Origin: Limnomonas spitsbergensis
Lineage: Eukaryota > Chlorophyta > Chlorophyceae > Chlamydomonadales
Length of the DNA: 64,000 nucleotides
Direction of reading: 5' to 3'
Assembly: GCA_037349105.1 (NCBI GenBank)
Contig: JAYJMM010000119.1
Coordinates: 7,575,001 to 7,639,000, forward strand
The position numbers and the translations under genes were made by a program. Shown here piece by piece: positions 61,401 through 64,000 of the stretch. Every line of letters starts with the position of its first letter. Position 1 is the first letter of the stretch. A model generated the notes under the pieces. It had not been told where the DNA came from. It did no database searches and saw only the letters and a program-made list of their open reading frames with translations.

Positions 61401-63507
61401 CATCAACAGGGTCCAGACAGCTCCTGGCAGCAATGTGGCCCTCCACCTGAAACCTAAGCCCTAACTCCTCAACAGGGTCCAGACAGCTCCTGGCAGCAAT
61501 GTGGCCCTCCACCTGAACCCTAAGCCCTAACTCCTCAACAGGGTTCAAACAGCCCCTGACAGCAATGTGGCCCTCCACCCTAAACCCTTAGCCCTAACTC
61601 CTCAACAGGGTCCAGACAGCTCCTGGCAGCAATGTGGCCCTCCACCTGAACCCTTAGCCCTAACTCCTCAACAGGGTCCAGACAGCTCCTGACAGCAATG
61701 TGGTCTACCACCTGAACCCTAAGCCCTAACTCCTCAACAGGGTTCAGACAGCTCCTGGCAGCAATGTGGCCCTCCACCTGAACCCTTAGCCCTAACTCCT
61801 CAACAGGGTTCAAACAGCCCCTGACAGCCATGTGGTCTACCACCTGAACCCTAAGCCTTAACTTCTCAACAGGGTTCAGACAGCTCCTGACAGCAATGTG
61901 GTCTACCACCTGAACCCTAAGCCCTAACTCCTCAACAGGGTTCAAACAGCCCCTGACAGCAATGTGGCCCTCCACCCTAAACCCTAAGCCCTAACTCCTC
62001 AACAGGGTTCAGACAGCCCTTGACAGCAATGTGGCCCTCCACCTGAACCCTAAGCCCTAATTCCTCAACAGGGTTCAGACAGCTCCTGGCAGCAATGTGG
62101 CCCTCCACCCTGAACCCTAAGAACTAATTCCTCAACAGGGTTCAGACAGCTCCTGGCAGCAATGTGGCCCTCCACCCTGAACCCTTAGCCCTAACTCCTC
62201 AACAGGGTCCAGACAGCTCCTGGCAGCAATGTGGCCCTCCACCTGAACCCTTAGCCCTAACTCCTCAACAGGGTTCAGACAGCTCCTGGCAGCAATGTGG
62301 CCCTCCACCTGAACCCTTAGCCCTAACCCTAAACAGGGTTCAAACAGCCCCTGGCAGCAATGTGGCCCTCCACCCTGAACCCTAAGCCCTAAGTCCTCAA
62401 CAGGGTTCAGACAGCCCCTGGCAGCAATGTGGCCCTCCACCTGAACCCTAAGCCAAAACAGCATACCATCTAACACCTCTGCTGGCTAGTGTCTATGATT
62501 TCACCTCTGTGGATATGTGTGGATATGTGTGGATACGTTGCCTCGGCCCAAGGTGTACTGACCCCAGGGACCTCATCACCCAAATGAAACACACATAGTT
62601 TGATCTCCAATAGTGTCCGCAACGTCCTATATCACGCCCCAGCCTGCCCCCCTTACCCCCCTCTCACCTGAATGCCTGTCTAAGGTGCGTCACCCTCAGC
62701 AGTGCCGCCACCTCCTCAAGGTTGGACCCGCAATACGTCAGCGCGAAGTACAACACCCCGGTGAGGTACAAGCGGGACAGCTCCGGCAGCGCCGGCAGCA
62801 GCGGCGGCCCAGCGAACTGCGGCGGCTGCGCCAAGTGCCGCACCTTCACCTGTGGCAGAGAAGCACCCACAGCCGCTGGGTCACTCTGAGCCATCTGGGC
62901 CGGGCCGCCCGCCTCTCCGGTCAGAACACCTGCGCGCCGGCCGTCCTTTCCGCCACCCTGCACCCGCAGCTGCCCCCCGCCTGCGGCCACGCCAGCAGAG
63001 GCTGACGGCGGCGGCAGCGGCGGAGGAGGAGCAGTGGGTGCCAGAACTTCTCTGAGAAGTCGGGCGGTGTCGGTGACCAGGTCTGGCTCGTGAGTCAGCA
63101 GGACCTGCGATGGACGGAAGAAGGAAAGGGCATGTGTTAAGAGCACGTGGCAGGCCTGCTGCCAAGGCATTTCTCCGATGCAGACACTCTGTTCATTTCG
63201 CCGACATGCTGCTGGGTTTTGGGCTTAGGGTTCAAGGATACTAGGCTTTTCCCTCAACCCTAAAATCTAGGCCGGCCTGGTGCTAGGGCACTTTCACTGT
63301 GATGCACCCACTCTGTTCACCTGACAGATGTGTGGCAGGCAGCGCTGTGACGTCAGCAGACGGTGGCACCGGGGGGGCGGCTGTAGGGGCGCGCCGGTGG
63401 CAGCATCAGCTGCTGGTTGCAGCCTCGCTAGAGCCAGCAGCAGCTGCAGCGCCAAGCGGGGGACGCCTCCAGGGCCAAGCGGGGAGGGGCCTTGGGCCAG
63501 GAACCAC
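8946..63507 (-). CDS. GRV2: RME-8/GRV2/DNAJC13-type J-domain protein, 3' part of gene (21 exons)
   Basis: Family role: a large endosomal co-chaperone that recruits Hsc70 through its J domain and acts with retromer and clathrin in endosome-to-vacuole or Golgi sorting (plant GRV2/KAM2, animal RME-8). The spliced frame gives 1,589 residues plus stop; plant GRV2 is about 2,550, so roughly 1,000 N-terminal residues lie outside the window. Seen in order, in partial-protein numbering: the block LYLTGVLYFALTYCGSNL (exon 2); IWN-type repeats DTPEVVWGHAMR, ETPTAIWGPVMR and QTPEVVWDLTMR (exons 3, 11, 17); a J domain near residues 365-425 with LHPDKNPD; and a C-terminal HDLFLP block. Every junction is GT-AG with consistent phase. 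Algal Ala/Gly/Pro/Gln-rich inserts sit in exons 2, 9 and 10. Introns 2, 9, 10 and 13 carry large satellites. Promoter and 5' exons are not in view. Confidence 0.94.
9373..9486 (-). CDS. GRV2: GRV2 exon 20
   Basis: Acceptor GTGCACTCAG, donor TTGCAG before GTGAGA, 38 codons. Encodes MLEASEVWQAYCHQRHDLFL followed by PAG; the HDLFLP block is a C-terminal hallmark of the family. Confidence 0.93.
9785..9970 (-). CDS. GRV2: GRV2 exon 19
   Basis: Acceptor GCACCTGTCAG, donor GGGCAG before GTGGGC, 62 codons. Encodes AELLELLIGLLDWREGKR, matching plant LIEVLLGLLDWRTGG, and VVRVVAVDVVTALTLEGAYA. Read-through past the donor stays open about 30 codons but loses family similarity. Confidence 0.94.
10061..10723 (-). 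CDS. GRV2: GRV2 exon 18, the longest
   Basis: Acceptor CTCCCATTGCAG, donor CTTCAG before GTACAG, 221 codons. Encodes CGGVYVRLYLKDPGFPLREP and RRFAEGLMERYIRQ, then helical repeats ending LETLKRLLAAGNRNRDVIV. An alternative acceptor 14 bases upstream (GCTTGAACAG) would shift the frame from exon 17. Confidence 0.95.
10724..11255 (-). other. GRV2 intron 17
   Basis: No coding sequence. Near the donor, 11178-11227, GTAAG occurs three more times on the coding strand within short copies of the donor region (shared GCCTGGCAGG). A G8 run lies at 10803. Confidence 0.8.
11178..11256 (-). repeat. Tandem copies of the exon 17 donor
   Basis: After the true donor (GTAAGGTGCAATATGCCTGG) the motif returns as GTAAGTCAAG, GTAAGGAGCAAGCCTGG and GTAAGGAGCATGCCTGG, spaced about 10-34 bases. 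Each extra GTAAG is a plausible donor. Confidence 0.75.
11256..11426 (-). CDS. GRV2: GRV2 exon 17 (IWN-type repeat)
   Basis: Acceptor CATCTGCTCCAG, donor ACTCAG before GTAAGG, 57 codons. Encodes GILPPGIVSTLLAGNSEAVV and QTPEVVWDLTMREATA. Confidence 0.94.
11653..11882 (-). CDS. GRV2: GRV2 exon 16
   Basis: Acceptor TGACTCACAG, donor CTGCAG before GTAAGT, ending phase 0. Encodes VGVVAACQGGAVMLLHTL and MAVQAAALLSRLATVAGQG, matching the plant stretch HGGVVYILELL to AAAASLLGKLV. Confidence 0.9.
12183..12410 (-). CDS. GRV2: GRV2 exon 15
   Basis: Acceptor CCCTTGGCGCAG, donor TTGGCGG before GTGAGT, phase 1 on both sides. Encodes ASVQLLLLMTQHAGCQAAIA and YRNVEASLKLLRALA. Confidence 0.88.
12638..13022 (-). 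CDS. GRV2: GRV2 exon 14
   Basis: Acceptor CTTTACAAGCAG, donor CTCACAG before GTGGGT, ending phase 1. Begins GFCKALISFLFSKLVEQ, matching plant SFCNALIDFISSLV, then an Ala/Ser/Gly-rich stretch and LVPELLSVLEALTQLLESEP. Its first 15 bases recur in every unit of the 64-bp satellite upstream. Confidence 0.92.
13023..24237 (-). other. GRV2 intron 13, 11.2 kb
   Basis: Consists of about 130 bp of unique sequence before the exon 14 acceptor, the 64-bp satellite, and about 460 bp of ordinary intron after the exon 13 donor. In the last part ACCCAAGGTTCATAGACCGC occurs twice (about 24099 and 24150), separated by a CCCA-rich tract. Confidence 0.9.
13154..23774 (-). repeat. 64-bp satellite built from the exon 14 acceptor, about 165 units
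   Basis: Units of 64 bp, read on the coding strand, contain CTTCCCTTTGCCTGCCTGCT, then GCTGCGCTCCG, then CAAGCAG and the first 15 bases of exon 14. The real junction has the same order with a slightly different pyrimidine tract. Three linker types follow: CCCTGAC (A), CCACGAC (B) and a 65-bp form with CCACTGAC (C). The unit lacks stops in most frames, so many overlapping minus-strand ORFs up to 421 codons appear; they are repeat artefacts. Units between about 19.4 and 22.4 kb carry many single-base indels. Confidence 0.97.
24238..24300 (-). CDS. GRV2: GRV2 exon 13
   Basis: A 63-bp exon between acceptor GCTGTATCAG and donor ACCGAG before GTAGGT. Encodes VGGVFIRIYNLRPSPPPPN, matching the plant VGNVYLKVYN block. 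Its donor opens the 11.2-kb intron with the 64-bp satellite. Confidence 0.88.
24301..25048 (-). other. GRV2 intron 12
   Basis: Holds a repeat block (24335-24515) of GGTTCAGGGTCCATGG-like units of about 17-21 bp upstream of the exon 13 acceptor, and two decayed copies of the exon 12 donor region at 24780-24925. No coding sequence seen. Confidence 0.8.
24335..24515. repeat. Short GGTTCAGGGTCCAT repeats
   Basis: About nine irregular copies of GGTTCAGGGTCCATGGT, some reading GGTTGAGGGTCCATGG, starting about 35 bp upstream of the exon 13 acceptor. Confidence 0.85.
24780..25050 (-). repeat. Three copies of the exon 12 donor region
   Basis: The real edge on the plus strand reads GCTCCCACCTGCAGCTCTCC. 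Diverged copies at 24893 (GCTCCCACATAAATCTCTCC) and 24816 (GCTCTCACATGAATCTCTTC) share the flanking TGCCCAC and CAACAC motifs. The copies keep GT but have lost CAG before it. Confidence 0.75.
25049..25114 (-). CDS. GRV2: GRV2 exon 12
   Basis: A 66-bp exon between acceptor CCATGTCAG and donor CTGCAG before GTGGGA. Encodes AGTCDPDVLAMWSHACLKGE, filling the gap between exons 11 and 13 where the plant protein has a similar-length linker. Found by frame and spacing. Confidence 0.82.
25115..25837 (-). other. GRV2 intron 11
   Basis: Non-coding. Contains a CTACCAGGAT-type 10-bp repeat (25724-25771), a (CA)13 run (25382-25407), irregular copies of GATCCAGATCCTGC (25415-25560), and related blocks with GATTTCAGGCTCA (25290-25380). 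Confidence 0.75.
25838..26049 (-). CDS. GRV2: GRV2 exon 11 (IWN-type repeat)
   Basis: Acceptor GTGACTCATCAG at the very edge of the 24-kb satellite; donor AGGGAG before GTGAGC. Encodes VLAALLTRPLAERLMEPD and SLETPTAIWGPVMRQELL. Phase 1 entry joins exon 10 exactly. Confidence 0.93.
26050..50542 (-). other. GRV2 intron 10, 24.5 kb
   Basis: Nearly the whole intron is the G-run satellite. Only about 217 bp after the exon 10 donor (50326-50542, AT-rich) and about 11 bp before the exon 11 acceptor are unique. Confidence 0.93.
26061..50325. repeat. G-run satellite of 21-25 bp, about 1,000 units
   Basis: Each unit is TCGCAACTTAATGA followed by 6-10 G, or by GGAGGGGGG in a common variant. Rare variants (AAGGTGGGG, CAACGTAATG, CAACATAATG, missing TC) recur at fixed distances, which reveals longer nested duplications. 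The plus strand is the template of GRV2, so the transcript of this array is C-rich. Peptide-like ORFs such as SQLNEGG or PPSLSCD are repeat artefacts. Confidence 0.98.
50543..50896 (-). CDS. GRV2: GRV2 exon 10
   Basis: Acceptor CTCTCCTTTCAG, donor CTGGCAG before GTGGGC, phase 1. Encodes VLGHMVPLLFGYDATL, then a seven-glutamine run and an Ala/Pro/Ser-rich insert, then SYHAMLAARCLSRLAG, which matches the plant LQASQALSRLTG segment. Confidence 0.92.
50905..52560 (-). repeat. Pyrimidine-rich array of about 64 bp, about 26 units (intron 9)
   Basis: Coding-strand units combine CTCTCATTACTTCCCCCCTG, CCCTCCCCTGCCTCC and CTCTCATTGCTTCC. The array ends only about 10-20 bp before the exon 10 acceptor and supplies its pyrimidine tract. 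It has few or no stops in the minus frames, so ORFs of 544, 695 and 622 codons appear; the first runs on into exon 10 in frame. Lack of unit conservation and the Pro/Leu/Ser-only product argue against coding. Confidence 0.93.
52561..53061 (-). other. GRV2 intron 9, donor-side part
   Basis: Ordinary non-coding sequence apart from the 18-bp repeat at 52663-52788. Confidence 0.75.
52663..52788. repeat. Seven near-perfect 18-bp repeats
   Basis: AAGGTAGATGAGTCAGGT is repeated head to tail seven times and ends abruptly at GGGCACATG. The reverse strand carries CTGACTCATC, which resembles a branch-point sequence. Confidence 0.95.
53062..53412 (-). CDS. GRV2: GRV2 exon 9
   Basis: Acceptor GTGCGTGCAG, donor GTCTG before GTAAGT, phase 1 on both sides. 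After a Gly/Ser/Ala insert it encodes TLRCVAVLAATSGLAREAL and ALLAVGHMCAHPGLQSQLL, helical ARM-like sequence typical of this region of the family. Confidence 0.88.
53413..53678 (-). other. GRV2 intron 8
   Basis: Non-coding. CACAAACGA(A/G)ACAG plus a following TCGTAAGAAATCGA-type motif occurs two to three times, and TTTAGGGTTCAGGG telomere-like sequence lies beside the exon 9 acceptor. Confidence 0.7.
53679..53850 (-). CDS. GRV2: GRV2 exon 8
   Basis: Acceptor CTTATACTCAG, donor GGTCAG before GTACGG, ending phase 1. Encodes VELCWLTCVASRRNAEELLR and AGGVNAMAGLLKRF, matching the plant LTCAASSLNGEELVRDGG block. Two upstream acceptor copies lead into early stops, which supports this start. Confidence 0.88.
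53822..54030 (-). repeat. Three 85-bp copies of the exon 8 acceptor
   Basis: The real junction (CTTATACTCAG then GGGTGTGTGG) is followed upstream at 85-bp spacing by TTTTCTTTTCCAG then GGGTGAATGG, and CTTTCCTTTTTCAG then GGGTGTGTGTGG. Each copy includes about 30 bases of exon 8 down to a shared GACCTG. In the frame of exon 7 both upstream copies run into TGA within six codons. Confidence 0.85.
53851..54364 (-). other. GRV2 intron 7
   Basis: Contains copies of both of its own ends: two extra acceptors at the exon 8 side and two extra donors at the exon 7 side. A candidate internal exon after TTTTCTCTTGCAG (about 54212) meets a stop without a good donor and was not called. Confidence 0.75.
54293..54378 (-). 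repeat. Three 33-bp copies of the exon 7 donor
   Basis: Plus-strand CACACCTGTGTGAGCTGCAT at the true exon end is repeated 33 and 66 bp away as CACACATGTGTGAGCTGCAT and CACACCTGTGTGAGCTGTAT. One copy keeps CAG before GTGTGG; the other reads CAT before GTGTGG. Confidence 0.88.
54365..54553 (-). CDS. GRV2: GRV2 exon 7
   Basis: Acceptor ACAAATACAG, donor ACACAG before GTGTGG. Encodes MWRLLLVLRCQLIMYRRYPD and FKYAGYPLLLEALGRL, matching the segment directly after the plant J domain. Confidence 0.93.
54554..55115 (-). other. GRV2 intron 6
   Basis: Non-coding. The donor-side end, about 54976-55116, consists of copies of the exon 6 donor; the remainder shows nothing recognisable. Confidence 0.75.
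54976..55130 (-). repeat. Four to five copies of the exon 6 donor, 33-41 bp apart
   Basis: The true end is GGGGCCACAG before GTGGG. Downstream come GGGGCCAAAG before GTGAG, GGGGCCATAG before GTGGG, and CTTCAG before GTGGG, each followed by a purine-rich GGAGAGGG-type segment. All keep AG/GT. Confidence 0.82.
55116..55239 (-). CDS. GRV2: GRV2 exon 6 (J domain, HPD motif)
   Basis: Acceptor CTGGGGTAG, donor CCACAG before GTGGGC. Completes the J domain: NLARKLHPDKNPDPEA with the HPD tripeptide required for Hsp70 stimulation, then helix III LFLQLQKAYERLQ. Confidence 0.95.
55240..55906 (-). other. GRV2 intron 5
   Basis: No repeat or coding feature recognised; the 121-codon minus ORF at 55240-55605 has no family similarity. 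Confidence 0.6.
55907..56043 (-). CDS. GRV2: GRV2 exon 5 (J-domain N-terminal half)
   Basis: Acceptor CCCTGAAG, donor TATAG before GTGCGC, ending phase 2. Encodes LLAAWRAELARQPLSMTEGE and the J-domain start, with helix II EDEMRRAYR split at the arginine codon. Confidence 0.92.
56044..56513 (-). other. GRV2 intron 4
   Basis: No coding sequence; a short AT-rich tract near 56065-56095 and a CCGGC-rich tract at 56420-56490. Confidence 0.6.
56514..56711 (-). CDS. GRV2: GRV2 exon 4
   Basis: Acceptor CATCTCCTCAG, donor CTGCAG before GTGAGG, 66 codons. Encodes QHLGDFPARLSQHW, then DYAPLPPLSYPELAEEMWCH and RYYLRSICDEGRFPNW, the best conserved block of the family in this window. Confidence 0.95.
56712..57344 (-). 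other. GRV2 intron 3
   Basis: Mostly the ~85-bp repeats described at 56753-57124, then about 220 bp without features up to the exon 3 donor. Confidence 0.75.
56753..57124 (-). repeat. About 85-bp repeats, four and a half units, exon 4 acceptor related
   Basis: Units start CTGATGAGCAGGGAGATG on the plus strand, pass an A-rich stretch and GGGAGACCC, and end in telomere-like TTTAAACCCTAAACCCT. On the coding strand each contains CATCTCCCTGCTCATCAG, close to the true exon 4 acceptor CATCTCCTCAG that lies at the array edge. Confidence 0.85.
57345..57540 (-). CDS. GRV2: GRV2 exon 3 (IWN-type repeat)
   Basis: Acceptor CACTCCCTCCAG, donor CCGCAG before GTGGGC, ending phase 0. Encodes LPESLLHVLEAYGPSAFAEA followed by DSDTPEVVWGHAMR, an IWN-type repeat. 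Reading on past the donor meets TGA four codons later, which fixes the exon end. Confidence 0.93.
57541..62667 (-). other. GRV2 intron 2, 5.1 kb
   Basis: About 107 bp of unique sequence before the exon 3 acceptor, the 66-bp satellite, then about 215 bp of unique sequence with GTGGATATGT repeats near 62511-62531 up to the exon 2 donor. Confidence 0.9.
57648..62452 (-). repeat. 66-bp satellite, about 72 units, with telomere-like core
   Basis: Plus-strand units run CAGGGTTCAGACAGC, CCCTGGCAGCAATGTGGCCC, TCCACCTGAACCC, TTAGCCCTAACTCCTCAA. A 67-bp variant (CCACCCTGAA) and shortened units with CCCTAAACA occur. Since 66 is divisible by three, runs of 66-bp units stay open on the minus strand with a 22-residue repeat (EGHIAARGCLNPVEELGLRV) up to 256 codons. 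Blocks recur about 1.19 kb apart (59.4 and 60.6 kb). I see no start, domain or splice context for a protein. Confidence 0.95.
62668..63104 (-). CDS. GRV2: GRV2 exon 2
   Basis: Acceptor CCATCGCAG, donor TTCAG before GTGAGA, ending phase 2. Begins VLLTHEPDLVTDTARLLREV, then a Pro/Ala/Gly insert of about 50 residues absent from the plant protein, then the strongly conserved LYLTGVLYFALTYCGSNL and THLRQAFR. Confidence 0.93.
63105..63320 (-). repeat. GRV2 intron 1 with a second copy of the exon 1 donor
   Basis: The true donor region reads GATGCACCCACTCTGTTCAC on the plus strand (63301-63320). A decayed copy, GATGCAGACACTCTGTTCAT, lies about 124 bp away at 63177-63196. A TTTTGGGCTTAGGGTTCAAG telomere-like stretch lies between them. 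Confidence 0.65.
63321..63507 (-). CDS. GRV2: GRV2 exon 1 of this window
   Basis: Acceptor TTCTCCCGCCAG, donor CAG before GTGAAC, ending phase 0. Encodes a leucine-rich helix (RLALQLLLALARLQ) and ends SQRCLPHICQ, matching the plant LSSPRCLPHIAQ block. The first base completes a codon from an exon beyond the window. Confidence 0.88.
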
Positions 63508-64000
63508 CTGGCGGGAGAAGCAAGAAGAAAGGAGATAGAGTTGGGGAGTTTTGGTCAAAGAGTAGGACTTTCTTTCAGCAGCCAACTTGCCAGGGGGTAG
63601 GAGGCTGAGAGCAGGCGGAAGCAGGAGTGAAGCGGAGCAAGGGTAGGGGAGGTTAAAATTTAACGACATCGCAAGTTAGCTGCAGCGTGGGCCAATCTAG
63701 AGCGATTGTAAATCCACGCCCTACACATGCTTTCTAGTGCTGGGGCCAGGGTGCACCCCCCACTCCCCCTTCCTCCTTACCATCTTGACCCTCCTTCCCT
63801 CCCCTCCCACTCCTCCCTCAGCCTCATATGCCCTCACCACCCCACTCTCCACCCCAAATGACCACTTTGCCTGAAGCACAATCCTTGGGACCTGAGCTTG
63901 CAATCCCTCCCACCCACCCCTCCTCCCGCCTCCTGCCTGGAAGCCTCCACCATTTCAGCTTTACCAAGCCCCCTCCTTTCAGCTTATTCGAGCCCCCTCA
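63508..64000 (-). other. Intron upstream of exon 1 (to window end)
   Basis: Pyrimidine-rich on the coding strand next to the acceptor, with no further exon found. Near 63950-64000 GGGGGCT(C/T)G and AAGCTGAAA are repeated at about 27 bp. Confidence 0.6.

Noticed and set aside
60808..61578. Regular 22-residue repeat protein of 256 codons
   Set aside because: Follows from a 66-bp unit. Many 67-bp units break the frame and there is no start context, domain or conserved residue pattern.
57648..62452. True internal telomere
   Set aside because: Only short CCCTAA-like pieces occur within a 66-bp unit; there is no uninterrupted telomere repeat.

Overview
The window looks like nuclear DNA of a chlorophyte green alga, probably chlamydomonadalean. 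The support is GC-rich, Ala/Gly/Pro/Gln-rich exons, GT-AG introns, a plant-type homologue of the endosomal co-chaperone RME-8/GRV2, a Vac8-like armadillo-repeat gene, and a UGUAA-type poly(A) signal. The species cannot be fixed from the sequence.

Left part (1-8.9 kb). A plus-strand armadillo-repeat ORF (1-1152) and its 3' flank are duplicated as a shortened, frameshifted copy at 7333-8177. Between the copies lie a 20-bp tandem array (2239-3014), a 639-bp Harbinger-type non-autonomous transposon with 17-bp terminal inverted repeats and TTA target duplications (3504-4142), and a 16-bp satellite (about 4815-6440).

Main part (8.9-63.5 kb). One minus-strand gene fills the rest: the C-terminal 1,589 residues of an RME-8/GRV2/DNAJC13 homologue. 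I reconstructed 21 exons (4,771 coding bases) whose splice phases all agree and whose product follows the plant protein from the region before the J domain to the stop codon at 8946. The gene's 5' part lies beyond position 64000. Three IWN-type repeats and the J domain with its HPD loop are visible.

The introns are the surprise. About 41 kb of the 54.6-kb gene segment is satellite DNA: a 10.6-kb array of 64-bp units in intron 13, a 24.3-kb array of G-run units filling nearly all of intron 10, a 1.7-kb pyrimidine-rich array in intron 9 and a 4.8-kb array of 66-bp units in intron 2. The 64-bp unit is a copy of the 3' splice junction of the next exon (exon 14), with the last 7 intron bases and first 15 exon bases unchanged, so the intron holds about 165 copies of its own acceptor. 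Small tandem copies of the local splice junction also sit beside exons 1, 4, 6, 7, 8, 12 and 17. This gene therefore seems to grow its introns by tandem duplication anchored at its own splice sites; that is the main discovery candidate here.

No tRNA, rRNA, CRISPR array or prokaryotic feature was seen. The many long ORFs inside the satellites are by-products of stop-free repeat units.
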